A stretch of DNA of 64,000 nt from Herbaspirillum hiltneri N3 (GCF_001267925.1 NZ_CP011409.1:806001-870000), one strand, 5' to 3'; positions 52,190 to 61,270 are shown, counted from the first letter of the stretch. The notes: generated by a model not told the origin, from the sequence alone. Numbers and translations: made by a program.

Positions 52190-52378
52190 TTAGCCTTTTC
52201 GCTCCTTCTTGCGCATTTCCTTTAGCCGCACCGCCGCACGTTCGACAGTCACCTTCTGCTCCTTGTGCTTCATGCCTTTCCAATCCTTGATTTCAGACTT
52301 GGAGCGGCCGCAGCCGGTACATATGTCATGTTTCAGATGGCACAGCGATATACACGGACTTTCTATCTCTTTCGACAT
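52190..52378 (-). CDS. DUF1289 family protein
   Basis: 62 residues. The family's cysteine pattern is clear: SPCISLCHLKHDICTGCGRS, four Cys that may bind zinc or an iron-sulfur cluster, then a W-containing basic helix (DWKGMKHKEQ). Function unknown. It lies 9 bp downstream of the Rrf2-type gene on the same strand and may be co-transcribed. Confidence 0.9.
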   Translation of the reverse strand: MSKEIESPCISLCHLKHDICTGCGRSKSEIKDWKGMKHKEQKVTVERAAVRLKEMRKKERKG

Positions 52379-52387
52379 GACGCGCTG

Positions 52388-52825
52388 TTAACCTGGGCCG
52401 GGCTTATGCATTGCCGGGTTGAACGAAGCTGCCAAATCGGCCAATGTAACTCCTTGAAGATTCTCCATGAAGCGCGCCTGCGATTGCCTGAGCGCCTCAC
52501 CCACGACAGAATTCACGGCAGCCTCGACTGGACATTCAGGATGGTCTGAGGAGAGGCCAATCGAGAAAATACTTTCAGAGCTCAGTGCAGATTGCACATC
52601 CAGCAAGGTCACTTGGTTCGCCGTCTTCGCAAGAACCCATCCGCCACCTTTCCCGCCTTCGGACTGAACAATGCCATGGCTTTTCAAGCAGGCCATGGTT
52701 CGTCTAACCACCACCGGGTTGGTGTTTAGCATCAGGGCGATTGTTTCCGACGTTTCCCTGCCTCCGAGTAAATGCATATGTACCAGCACGTGAAGCATGC
52801 GAGACAAGCGAGTGTCAGTGCGCAT
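52388..52825 (-). CDS. Rrf2-family transcriptional regulator
   Basis: 145 residues with an N-terminal winged helix (TSETIALMLNTNPVVVRRTM, then GIVQSEGGKGGGWVL). The cluster-ligand cysteines of IscR/NsrR are absent apart from one Cys in HPECPVEAAV, so it probably senses something else, as YwnA-like members do. It is divergent from the epoxide hydrolase and likely controls it through the inverted repeat in the shared promoter (inference). Confidence 0.88.
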   Translation of the reverse strand: MRTDTRLSRMLHVLVHMHLLGGRETSETIALMLNTNPVVVRRTMACLKSHGIVQSEGGKGGGWVLAKTANQVTLLDVQSALSSESIFSIGLSSDHPECPVEAAVNSVVGEALRQSQARFMENLQGVTLADLAASFNPAMHKPGPG

Positions 52826-52857
52826 CGGCGCCTTTCAATGAACGCTGAATTATGAGG

Positions 52858-52891
52858 TTGACCAAGGATTTACTGTAACTTATGATGTTAC
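52858..52891 (+). promoter_or_regulatory. Epoxide hydrolase promoter with overlapping inverted repeat
   Basis: TTGACC (52858-52863), 17-bp spacer, TATGAT (52881-52886). GTAAC (52875-52879) and GTTAC (52887-52891) form an inverted repeat centred on the -10 box, a typical repressor site. Confidence 0.65.
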
Positions 52892-52918
52892 GAAGTTATT
52901 CTATCAGGAGATTTTATC

Positions 52919-53914
52919 GTGGAAAGTATTCAGTACCGGACTGTCGTAGCGAACGGCATCAACATGCATCTTGCAGAGCAAGGCAGCGGACCACTGATTT
53001 TGCTTTGCCACGGATTCCCTGAAACCTCGTACTCATGGCGAAGCCAGATGGGAGCCCTGGCCGCAGCAGGATTCAAGGCAGTCGCGCCGGACATGCGCGG
53101 CTATGGGAAGACCGACAGTCCGCAAGCCATCGAAGCGTTCTCGATGGAGCAGCTAGTGGCAGACATGGTTGGACTGCTCGACGTCTTGGGAGTCGCGGAT
53201 GCGCTGATTGTCGGGAACGATTGGGGCGCGAACGTAGCTTGGCAAGCCGCATTGCGATATCCCCAGCGATTTCGCGGAGTGATTGCGTTAGGGGTACCAA
53301 TGATGAAGCGGTCACCGATGCCTCCGACGACATTTTTCCCGCGTACAGAGGGCCTGGAGCTCTATGCGCTTTACTTCCAGAATGTCGGGCCTGCAGAGAG
53401 GGAGTTCAGTGCAAACGTTGCAGAAACCTTGCTCAAGATTATGTATGCCGCGTCGGGGGAAGCAGGGCCGCGCCGCGAGAGCGACGGAACGCCCAATCCA
53501 TTCGGAATGGTGAACAAGACGCAAGGTCTGCTCGCAGCCCTGCCTGTGCCAGAGTCGCTTCCGTCGTGGATGACGCAAAATGACATTGATGTTCTCGCAC
53601 GTGAGTTTGAAAGAAGCGGTTTTCGGGGCGGCCTGAATTACTACCGAAACCTGGATAGGAACTGGGAGCAAGAGGCGGAATATTCTGATGCCGTCGTCGC
53701 CGTGCCGGCGCTGTACCTGGTTGGTGAGCGAGACACAGGGTTGAGCATTCCCGGTATGGCGGACATCATCGCCTCCATGACGGCGCAAGTTCCCTATTTG
53801 CGGGGGACGCATGTGATACCAGGCTGCGGCCATTGGTTGCCGCAGGAACGCCCAGAAATTCTGTCGACGATGATTATCGACTTCGCCAATGAGTTGGAAG
53901 GGAAGTCAACGTAG
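52919..53914 (+). CDS. Alpha/beta hydrolase, epoxide hydrolase type
   Basis: 331 residues starting at GTG, with AGGAG 8 nt upstream. Oxyanion motif HGFPETSYSWR, nucleophile Asp in the elbow IVGNDWGANVAW (Asp rather than Ser marks epoxide hydrolases and haloalkane dehalogenases), a helical cap domain from about 135, and the catalytic His in GCGHWLPQE. The physiological epoxide is unknown. Likely regulated by the divergent Rrf2-type protein. Confidence 0.9.
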   Translation: MESIQYRTVVANGINMHLAEQGSGPLILLCHGFPETSYSWRSQMGALAAAGFKAVAPDMRGYGKTDSPQAIEAFSMEQLVADMVGLLDVLGVADALIVGNDWGANVAWQAALRYPQRFRGVIALGVPMMKRSPMPPTTFFPRTEGLELYALYFQNVGPAEREFSANVAETLLKIMYAASGEAGPRRESDGTPNPFGMVNKTQGLLAALPVPESLPSWMTQNDIDVLAREFERSGFRGGLNYYRNLDRNWEQEAEYSDAVVAVPALYLVGERDTGLSIPGMADIIASMTAQVPYLRGTHVIPGCGHWLPQERPEILSTMIIDFANELEGKST

Positions 53915-54243
53915 GCATTCCATTTTTCTGTCTGGATATCGGCCAGAGCTGACCTCCCGTAAAAAACCAACCAGATGGTTTCTTGCAGGCAAAAAGAATA
54001 CGGAGGAACCGTATCCAGATAAAAATCAGAAGATCACGATCTCGAGGAAGGCAGCACGGCGTACACCCCAATCTTTACCAGCGCTTCGTGGAGTTTCGTG
54101 TAAAAAGCCGGAGCATAGCCGTCTGCTCGGTGTCGGTCTTCGTTCAGGCGCGTGATCGGCGCGACCATCGCCGGCGGGGCTTTCCTGACGGCCGGCTACA
54201 GTGCGCGCTGTTGATCGAGATCTGGGTGAATACAACTTACTTG
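53915..54243. other. Gap between the epoxide hydrolase and GntR gene
   Basis: 329 bp between two convergent genes. No reading frame here looks coding and I see no clear terminator or mobile-element end. Confidence 0.5.
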
Positions 54244-54960
54244 CTAGTCTCGTAAATATTTGTTCAGTCGTTTGGCTGCGTTGCGAAGATGCGTCTCAGC
54301 GGCAAGCGCGGCTGCAGCAGGATCCCTGTCCGCAATGGCTTTAACAATTGCCTTGTGCTCATCTTGTACGGCCTGTATCAGATTCTGATAGTTGGCAGCC
54401 GTATTTGTCCGTGCCTGGCGAATCAGGCGGCGGACATGGCGTTCCAGGTATTCATTGAGCATGCGGAAGTGCGGGTTCTTCGTCGAATCGACGATGGCCT
54501 GATGAAAGGCGTAGTCCTCCTCGTCTCCCAGGCGATCGTTGACAATCGCGTATTCCATGCCCACCAGCGCCTGTTTGATTCGCTTGAGATCCTCAGGGGT
54601 GTGGCGTACCGCAGCATAACGTGCTGCTGCCGCTTCGAGCGTCACCAATAGTTCGATGACATGTTCCAGTCCTTCGGCATCATCCAGGGCTGTGGCATCA
54701 AGGCGAAATGCTTGTCGCGAGCCGCGCTCGTTGACGAAGACGCCACGGCCTTGCTGAGAATTCACAATCCCTTCCGACTTGAGCTGCGACAAGGCTTCGC
54801 GCACGACGGAGCGGCTCACGCCGAATTGCTCCCCAAGTTGTTTTTCGCTCGGCAACTTGTCGCCTGGTCGCAGGCGCTGAGAGCGAATTTCCTCATTGAG
54901 CCATTCGACGATGTCTTCGGTAAGCGATTGCCCGGATGCTGATGCGGTGTCGTGTCTCAT
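54244..54960 (-). CDS. GntR-family regulator (FadR/FCD subfamily)
   Basis: 238 residues. N-terminal winged helix with LRPGDKLPSEKQLGEQFGVS and SRSVVREALSQL; C-terminal FCD domain with its metal/ligand-binding residues in DYAFHQAIVDSTKN and later histidines (DEHKAIVKAI, AETHLRNA). Such proteins repress catabolic operons until a carboxylic-acid ligand binds. Its gene follows the SDR at 54973 by 12 bp on the same strand and it probably acts at the twin boxes at 55869-55900. Confidence 0.93.
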   Translation of the reverse strand: MRHDTASASGQSLTEDIVEWLNEEIRSQRLRPGDKLPSEKQLGEQFGVSRSVVREALSQLKSEGIVNSQQGRGVFVNERGSRQAFRLDATALDDAEGLEHVIELLVTLEAAAARYAAVRHTPEDLKRIKQALVGMEYAIVNDRLGDEEDYAFHQAIVDSTKNPHFRMLNEYLERHVRRLIRQARTNTAANYQNLIQAVQDEHKAIVKAIADRDPAAAALAAETHLRNAAKRLNKYLRD

Positions 54961-54972
54961 GACTTCTAATTA

Positions 54973-55716
54973 TCAATTGATATACAAACCGCCATTGACC
55001 TGCAAAGTCTCTGCAGTGATAAAGCCTGCAAGCGGCGAACACAGGAAGGCGATGCCGCCGGCAACTTCTTCCGCCGTGCCGAGGCGCTTGAGCGGCGTAT
55101 TTTGCAATAGCGCCTGTTCGTTCTTTGCTAGCAAGTCCCTGGTCATCGGAGTCGCAATGATACCCGGAGACAGGGCATTGACTCGTGTTTTTGGCGCGAG
55201 TTCAAGCGCCAGGCTGCGGGAAAAGCTGATGACCGCGCCCTTGGAAGCGGCGTAATGCGCATGTGCATAGCTGCCACGCTGCGCCGCGACGGAAGACAGC
55301 GTGACGATGGAGCTGCCCTCGGTCAGGAACGGTATGACGGCACGGCAAATGTAGAAGGTGCCATCCAGATTGATCTGCATCAGTTTGTGCCATTCATCGG
55401 CAGTCATGTCGGTCACCAGTTTTTCAGGATAGATGCCGGCAGAGTGGACCAGATGGTCAATCCCGCCAAAGCGCGCTGCGACCTGCTGTGCAACGTTGCG
55501 GCAAGCCTGCGCATCGGAGACGTCGGTGACGTGGATGCTGATCTGGGCCTCGGGGACTTGCGCTCGCAATTCGCTTTGCAAGGTTTCCAGGGCGGATGGG
55601 TTGACGTCGCTCAATGCGACGTTGGCGCCATGTCGGGCGACCAGCAGGGCGGTTGCACGGGCAATCCCGCCGGCTGCGCCGGTAATTAAAAAGGTCTTGT
55701 TGCTGAACGAAATCAC
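54973..55716 (-). CDS. Short-chain dehydrogenase/reductase in catabolic locus
   Basis: 247 residues from the GTG at 55716, chosen because AAGGAG lies 6 nt upstream. Motifs: TGAAGGIA (cofactor loop, last Gly replaced by Ala), HSAGIYPE, catalytic Ser in VTLSSVAA, YAASK, and PGIIATPM. DVN after the second strand suggests NAD. Divergent from the transporter operon and co-directional with the regulator, so it probably oxidises the same imported compound. Confidence 0.9.
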   Translation of the reverse strand: MISFSNKTFLITGAAGGIARATALLVARHGANVALSDVNPSALETLQSELRAQVPEAQISIHVTDVSDAQACRNVAQQVAARFGGIDHLVHSAGIYPEKLVTDMTADEWHKLMQINLDGTFYICRAVIPFLTEGSSIVTLSSVAAQRGSYAHAHYAASKGAVISFSRSLALELAPKTRVNALSPGIIATPMTRDLLAKNEQALLQNTPLKRLGTAEEVAGGIAFLCSPLAGFITAETLQVNGGLYIN

Positions 55717-55868
55717 GTTATCTCCTTGATGGGCAGGCAGGTATCGCGCCGTATTCGCGCTGATTACCAGTCGACTACACGCCGATTTCCCGCATTTTTT
55801 ATTTGCTGGCCACGTCAGCAGCGATCTGTTGACACCTTCCAAAGTGCTCGGTAAAATCGCCTCTCAAC

Positions 55869-55900
55869 TTGTCTGACATGTTTAATATCTTATCAGACAT
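55869..55900. promoter_or_regulatory. Twin FCD/GntR-type operator boxes
   Basis: TTGTCTGACAT (55869-55879) and TTATCAGACAT (55890-55900), start-to-start 21 bp, in the divergent promoter gap 55717-55997. The first fits TNGTNNNACNA except for its last base. Together they also form a TGTCTGA/TCAGACA inverted repeat. Confidence 0.6.
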
Positions 55901-55997
55901 CTTTGCAAAATTCTACTCCGGCATCACAAACCATGCTGCCGGGAAAACGATAAAAAGACTGGCCACACACGATGGCGGGCGTTAGCGAGGAGGCATC

Positions 55998-56819
55998 ATG
56001 CTGAGCAATACAGGCAGGCAGATTACCGGCAGCACCAAGGTGGTGGCAATTCTTGCGGACCCGATAGGCCATGTCCGTACGCCGCCCGCATTCAATGCGT
56101 TGATGGCGCAGCACGACGTGGATGCGGTGATGGTGCCGTTCAATGTCCGCCCTGATCATTTCGCGCAATTCATCGCGGCGGTGCCGCTGATCCGGAGTCT
56201 GGCAGGGCTGGTCGTCACCATCCCCTACAAGGAAATCATTCTTCAACATTGCACTACGCTGACCGAGTCGGCGCAGCGCATGGGCGCCGTCAATATCGTG
56301 CGCTTCGATGACCAGCCGGATGGCGCGCGCAGCCTGATCGGCAGCAACTTCGACGGAATTGGTTTCGTCGGCGGTCTGTTGGCGCAGGGCCATGTTCTCA
56401 AGGGGCGTCGGGTCTATCTCGCCGGCGCCGGCGGTGCTGCCAAGGCGATCGTCCACGCGCTGGCGGATGAGGGCGTCGCGGCCATCGGCATATACAACCG
56501 CAGTGCGGTGCGCGCGGAACACTTGGTGCGCGAACTGCGTCAGCGCTATCCGCGATTGGACGCCCATCTGGCCGACGCACGGCCGCAGGGCTACACCCTC
56601 GCCATCAATTCCACGTCACTCGGCTTGCAGGAGTCGGACCCGCTGCCGTTCACGCCGGATGGCTTGCCTCCGGGCGCGGTCGTTGCCGAAGTGATCATGA
56701 AGACGGAGATCACGCCGCTGCTGGCAAAAGCCGGTGCGTGCGGCTTCGCCGTGCACCCCGGGCGCCACATGATGGAAGTGCAGATCGAGCGCATGGGGCA
56801 GTTCCTGGGCTTGATCTGA
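55998..56819 (+). CDS. Shikimate dehydrogenase-family protein
   Basis: 273 residues with the AroE two-domain layout. Catalytic Lys78 (TIPYKE) and Asp119 (GSNFDGIGF) are kept, as are GAVN, the NADP loop GAGGAAK (143-149) and the C-terminal Gln in EVQIERMGQF. The shikimate-binding SxS, normally in HSxSP, is replaced by HVRTP, and the usual NTD is NFD. This points to a related cyclic polyol or hydroxy acid as substrate rather than biosynthetic shikimate. It opens the transporter operon. Confidence 0.85.
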   Translation: MLSNTGRQITGSTKVVAILADPIGHVRTPPAFNALMAQHDVDAVMVPFNVRPDHFAQFIAAVPLIRSLAGLVVTIPYKEIILQHCTTLTESAQRMGAVNIVRFDDQPDGARSLIGSNFDGIGFVGGLLAQGHVLKGRRVYLAGAGGAAKAIVHALADEGVAAIGIYNRSAVRAEHLVRELRQRYPRLDAHLADARPQGYTLAINSTSLGLQESDPLPFTPDGLPPGAVVAEVIMKTEITPLLAKAGACGFAVHPGRHMMEVQIERMGQFLGLI

Positions 56820-56893
56820 CTTGCAGCAGTTTTTTGCAGTTGTCTTTTTGCAGTGCCGGATGTCATTTCAAAAATCAAAATGGAGATGTATCA

Positions 56894-58129
56894 ATGAACA
56901 AGAAACAAATCGCTTTGTCTTTCTGCGCTTTGATCGCGGCGGGAGCAGCCCAGGCGGGCGCACCGTTGAAGATCGCGTTGGTGGAGACGCTTTCGGGGCC
57001 GCAAGCATCGACTGGCCTGTTGTATCGGGCTGCGGTCAAGTACGAACTTGATCGCCTGAACGCCGCGGGCGGCTGGAACGGCGTCCCTGTTCAAATCACC
57101 GAATACGACAATCAGGGCGGTCCGGCGGGCGCGTCCGACAAGGTGAAGGCCGCAATCGCCGGCGGTGCGCAAATCATCATCCAAGGCTCATCGTCTGCGG
57201 TGTCGGGCCAGATCACGGAAGACGTACGCAAATACAATCTGCGCAATGCCGGCAAGGAAGTGCTGTTCCTCAACATGGGTGGCGAGGCGCTGGAACTGAC
57301 CGGCGACAAGTGCCACTTCTATCATTTCCGTTTCACCACAAATGCCGTGATGCGCGTAAAAACGCTAGTGCCGGCAATGAAGGAAACCAAAGAGCTGGGT
57401 AGCAAGGTCTACGCGATGAACCAGAATTATTCCTGGGGCGCCGACATGGACAAGGCCATCAAGGAATTCGCGCCGACCGGCGGCTATACCGTCGTGGAAA
57501 GCACGCTACACGACGTCAACAAGATCCAGGATTTCTCGCCCTACGTCGCAAAAATCAAGGCCAGCGGCGCCGAGACGGTATTGACCGGAAACTGGTCCAA
57601 CGACTTGCTGTTGCTGATGAAGGCAACGCGCGCTGCCGGCCTGAAGCTGCGCTTCGGCACCGTCTTCCTCGATCAGCCGGGCAACATCGGCAACGCAGGC
57701 GACACCGCGCTGGGCCACTACATTTCGCATGCGTTCAACATCGAAACGAACAAGCAGACCGAGCAATTCGGCAACGACTACAAGGCCAAGACCGGACACT
57801 ATCCGACGTTCATCGAGCCGCAAACCGTATTCGGCATGCAGATGCTGGGTGAAGCGCTCAAGCAGACCAAGGTAAGCGGCGACAAAGTCAACGTGACCGA
57901 ACTGGCCAAGGCGCTGGAGAAGGTCAAGATCGAGACGCCGATGGGCGAAACCTCGATTCGCGCAGCCGACCATCAGGTGCTGCTGCCGGTCGTGGTGTCG
58001 CGTGTTGAAAAGAACGTCAAGTACAAAGTTGACGACACCGACATGGGCTTCAAGGTGGTCAGGAAGTTCAGTGCAGAAGAGGCTGCCAATCCCGTGCAGA
58101 GCTCCTGCAAGATGCAACGCCCGGCGTAA
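56894..58129 (+). CDS. ABC transporter substrate-binding protein (LIV type)
   Basis: 411 residues from ATG 56894 with GGAG 8 nt upstream. Signal peptide 1-22 (ALIAAGAAQAG). The mature part is a type I periplasmic-binding protein of the branched-chain-amino-acid class: LKIALVETLSGPQASTG, DNQGGPAGASDKVKAAIAGG, NQNYSWGADMDKAIKE. The ligand cannot be named; context suggests a compound then oxidised by the operon's dehydrogenases. Three TTGCAG copies (56821, 56834, 56848) lie in the short gap upstream. Confidence 0.93.
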   Translation: MNKKQIALSFCALIAAGAAQAGAPLKIALVETLSGPQASTGLLYRAAVKYELDRLNAAGGWNGVPVQITEYDNQGGPAGASDKVKAAIAGGAQIIIQGSSSAVSGQITEDVRKYNLRNAGKEVLFLNMGGEALELTGDKCHFYHFRFTTNAVMRVKTLVPAMKETKELGSKVYAMNQNYSWGADMDKAIKEFAPTGGYTVVESTLHDVNKIQDFSPYVAKIKASGAETVLTGNWSNDLLLLMKATRAAGLKLRFGTVFLDQPGNIGNAGDTALGHYISHAFNIETNKQTEQFGNDYKAKTGHYPTFIEPQTVFGMQMLGEALKQTKVSGDKVNVTELAKALEKVKIETPMGETSIRAADHQVLLPVVVSRVEKNVKYKVDDTDMGFKVVRKFSAEEAANPVQSSCKMQRPA

Positions 58130-58255
58130 TCCTTCATCGTCATAGCGGTCGGCGTCATCTTCGTTTCGGCGAAATGGCGGCGACCGGCAACTTCAGGCTG
58201 CCCAGATTTCTGTGCAGCGTGGGCCCGCTTTACCCGCTCACCCCGGAAAGTACTT

Positions 58256-59197
58256 ATGGAATTCTTCACTGTCTCGCTGATCAACGGCACGATCTACGGT
58301 CTCCTGCTCTTCATGGTGTCCGCGGGTCTGACGCTCATCTTCGGCATGATGGGTGTGCTCAATTTTGCGCATACCTCGTTCTACATGGTAGGCGCCTACC
58401 TGGCGTACAGCTTGCAGAAGGTCATCGGCTTCTGGCCGGCGATCATTGTTGCGCCCGTCATCGTCGGGTTTCTCGGCGTGATGGTCGAGCGCTACTTCCT
58501 GCGTCGCGTGCACAAGCACGGCCATGCTCATGAACTTCTGCTGACATTCGGCCTGTCGTTCATCATCGCCGAAGTGATCAAGCTCTTCTTCGGCAACTAT
58601 CCGGTCAATTATCAGGTGCCGACTGCGCTGAGTTTCCCGGCGTTCCGCCTGTTCGGCACGGACTATCCGTTCTATCGCCTGATGATGGGGGTGATTTCGC
58701 TGCTGATGTTCGGCGCGATCTACCTGCTGCTGTCGCGCACCCGCATCGGCATCGTGGTGCGCTCGGCCATCTATCGGCCGGCCATGGCCGAGACCCTGGG
58801 CCACAACGTCCCGTTGGTGTTCATGGGCGTGTTCGGCGTCGGCGCTGCTCTGGCGGGCCTGGCAGGAGCGATTGCCGGCGCCTTTTATACGACCAATCCC
58901 AACATGGCGCTGGAGCTGGGCGTGCTGGTGTTCGTGGTGGTGGTCATCGGCGGGCTGGGCTCGCTGGAAGGCGCAATGCTCTCCTCGATTCTGATCGGCC
59001 TGATTTCCTCCTTTGCCGTGGGGATCGATCTGAGTGCGGCAGATCTGCTGGGATATCTCGGCGCCGGTGATTGGGCGCAGCAAGTCGGCGGCCTATTGAT
59101 GCTGAAAGTCTCATCGCTGGCGGCAACCATCCCGTTTGCCCTGATGCTGGTCGTACTGCTGGTGCGTCCGTCGGGCCTGATGGGCGAGAAGGAATAA
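58256..59197 (+). CDS. ABC transporter permease (LivH family)
   Basis: 313 residues, about eight membrane helices, with the LivH signatures GLTLIFGMMGVLNFAHTSFY at the start and EFVVV-type loop FVVVVIGGLGSLEGAML near residue 225. Forms the membrane channel with the next gene; 4 bp separate them. Confidence 0.95.
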   Translation: MEFFTVSLINGTIYGLLLFMVSAGLTLIFGMMGVLNFAHTSFYMVGAYLAYSLQKVIGFWPAIIVAPVIVGFLGVMVERYFLRRVHKHGHAHELLLTFGLSFIIAEVIKLFFGNYPVNYQVPTALSFPAFRLFGTDYPFYRLMMGVISLLMFGAIYLLLSRTRIGIVVRSAIYRPAMAETLGHNVPLVFMGVFGVGAALAGLAGAIAGAFYTTNPNMALELGVLVFVVVVIGGLGSLEGAMLSSILIGLISSFAVGIDLSAADLLGYLGAGDWAQQVGGLLMLKVSSLAATIPFALMLVVLLVRPSGLMGEKE

Positions 59198-59201
59198 ACA
59201 A

Positions 59202-60506
59202 ATGAACAAACCATTGAATCATTCTCTTCAGGCATCCTTGTCCGCCGGGTCTGCCGGGGCGCATCGCGGCGGCGCCGAAAGACTGTATCTGCGTCTTTTG
59301 CTGGCGGCAGTCCTGCTGTTGCTGGTGGCCTTGCCCGGCTTGTTGTCGCAGGCCCTGGTGAACGCCGCCATTCAGATGCTGATCGGCGCACTGTTCGCCA
59401 GCGCCTTCAATGTGCTGGCCGGACAGGGCGGCATGCTGTCGTTCGGACACGCTGCGTATTTTGGCATCGGCGCCTTTGCCACGCTGCATGCGATGAACGC
59501 GCTCTCCGGCGAAGGCTTGTTGCCCACGCCGCTGATGCCGGTGTTCGGCGCGCTCGGCGGCGCGGCATTGGGTCTGGTCGCCGGCTGGTTTTCGACACAG
59601 CGCAGCGGCGTCTATTTTTCCATGATTACCCTGGCGCTGGCCGAATTGCTTCATGCGTTGGCGCCGCATCTGAAAAGCACCTTCGGCGGCGAAGGCGGGG
59701 TGTCTTCCATGCGCATGCCGGCGTGGGGCATCTCGTTCGGCAATCCGTCCGAAGTGTATTACCTGACCCTGGTCTGGGTGGTCGGTTCGCTGGCGCTGCT
59801 GTATTTCTTCAGCCGCACGCCGCTGGGCCGATTGACGCTGGGACTGCGCGAGAACGCGCATCGTCTGAAATTCCTCGGCTACAACGTGCACGTGCTGCGG
59901 GTGCTGGTGTTCATGATCTCCGCCATGTTTGCCGGCATCGCCGGTGGCTTGCTGGCGATGAACAACGAGGCGGCAAACTATGTGCTGTTCGACGTGCGCC
60001 TGTCTTCCGAGGTCGTGCTGAACGCCTACATCGGCGGCGTCGGCGTGTTTTTCGGACCGGCTCTGGGCGCTGCCGTCATGACCTTCTTCGGCTACGCCGT
60101 ATCCGATCTGACGCGTTCCTGGCTACTCTACCAGGGCATCATTTTCGTGGCGGTCATGATGTTCATGCCTTCCGGGCTGTCCGGAATTTTTTCCTGGTGG
60201 AAGAGCAGCAAGCATGACAGCGCCGTATTGCTGCGCCATGTGCTGGGCTGGAGCATCGGGACCGTGCTGTGCGCTGCGGCGACGGTCTTTACGGTCGAAT
60301 TGCTGCAGCGTGCGCTGGGCGCGGACTATCAGTCGCTGCTAGTGCCGGGGCAGGTCTGGCCAGGTATTGATCTGTTCGGCCGGACGTGGTTGCCCGGCGC
60401 CGTGTTGACCTGGATAGTGCCTTTGGTTCTGGTGATGGCGGGAGGTTTGGCGCTACGCAGAACAAGTCGCGCATGGGCGGTGCTTAACGAGCAGGAGGCA
60501 GCATGA
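59202..60506 (+). CDS. ABC transporter permease (LivM family) with C-terminal extension
   Basis: 434 residues. The LivM core ends at about 330 (MFMPSGLSGIF); the family is usually 300-360 long. Core motifs: NVLAGQGGMLSFGHAAYFGI and GLRENAHRLKFLGYN (ATPase-coupling loop). The extra 100 residues contain two more membrane helices (about 346-366 and 399-417) separated by a periplasmic loop. Its stop overlaps the next start. Confidence 0.93.
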   Translation: MNKPLNHSLQASLSAGSAGAHRGGAERLYLRLLLAAVLLLLVALPGLLSQALVNAAIQMLIGALFASAFNVLAGQGGMLSFGHAAYFGIGAFATLHAMNALSGEGLLPTPLMPVFGALGGAALGLVAGWFSTQRSGVYFSMITLALAELLHALAPHLKSTFGGEGGVSSMRMPAWGISFGNPSEVYYLTLVWVVGSLALLYFFSRTPLGRLTLGLRENAHRLKFLGYNVHVLRVLVFMISAMFAGIAGGLLAMNNEAANYVLFDVRLSSEVVLNAYIGGVGVFFGPALGAAVMTFFGYAVSDLTRSWLLYQGIIFVAVMMFMPSGLSGIFSWWKSSKHDSAVLLRHVLGWSIGTVLCAAATVFTVELLQRALGADYQSLLVPGQVWPGIDLFGRTWLPGAVLTWIVPLVLVMAGGLALRRTSRAWAVLNEQEAA

Positions 60507-61270
60507 GCGCAGGAGCCAATAAGATCGCGCTGAGCTTGCGCGAGGTCCATAAATCCTTTGGCGAGGCGCACATCATCCGTGGCGTAAGCCTCGACCTGTC
60601 CGAGGGCGAGCGCCATGCCTTCATCGGCCCGAACGGTGCAGGAAAATCGACCTTGTTTCATTTGATCTCGGGGCAGTTCAAACCAAGTTCCGGCGAGATC
60701 CTGCTGGGGCAGCAGCCGATTGGCGGACTCGCTGCCGAGCGCATCAATCGCCTTGGCCTGGCGCGCTCGTTTCAAATCACCAATATCTTTCCGAAGCTGT
60801 CCGTCTACGAAAACCTGCGGCTCGGCGTGATGCAGCGCTTCGGACTGCAATACACCTTGTGGCGTCCGGTCTCCGGTTTTTCCCGGGTGCGTGAATTGAC
60901 GGAACAACTGCTGGAGCAGGTTCGCTTGACACGCCATCGCGACACCCTGGGAGGAGAGCTCTCCTATTCGGAGCAGCGCTCTCTGGAAATCGGCATGACG
61001 CTGGCGTCCGATCCCAAGGTCTTGCTGCTCGATGAGCCCATGGCGGGGATGTCGCGCGAAGAGACCGATTACACCGTCGACTTGCTGCGCGAGTTGTCGG
61101 CCGGCCGCACGTTGATGATCGTCGAGCACGACATGGACGTGGTGTTTTCTCTGTGCGACCGCATCAGCGTTCTGGTGTACGGCCAGGTGGTTGCCACCGG
61201 CACACCGGAAGAAGTGCGCAGCAATGCACAAGTACAGGAGGCTTATCTGGGCACCGAGGTGAACGTATGA
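60503..61270 (+). CDS. ABC transporter ATP-binding protein (LivG family)
   Basis: 255 residues. Walker A GPNGAGKST near residue 40, a degenerate signature ELSYSEQRSLEIGM in place of the usual LSGGQ (LSYSEQ is normal for LivG), Walker B VLLLDEPMAGM, and the switch His in IVEHDMDVV. Overlaps both neighbours by 4 nt. Confidence 0.96.
   Translation: MSAGANKIALSLREVHKSFGEAHIIRGVSLDLSEGERHAFIGPNGAGKSTLFHLISGQFKPSSGEILLGQQPIGGLAAERINRLGLARSFQITNIFPKLSVYENLRLGVMQRFGLQYTLWRPVSGFSRVRELTEQLLEQVRLTRHRDTLGGELSYSEQRSLEIGMTLASDPKVLLLDEPMAGMSREETDYTVDLLRELSAGRTLMIVEHDMDVVFSLCDRISVLVYGQVVATGTPEEVRSNAQVQEAYLGTEVNV

Noticed and set aside
53889-54255. Short plus-strand frames after the epoxide hydrolase
   Set aside because: No start with a ribosome binding site, no recognisable domain and unusual basic composition.
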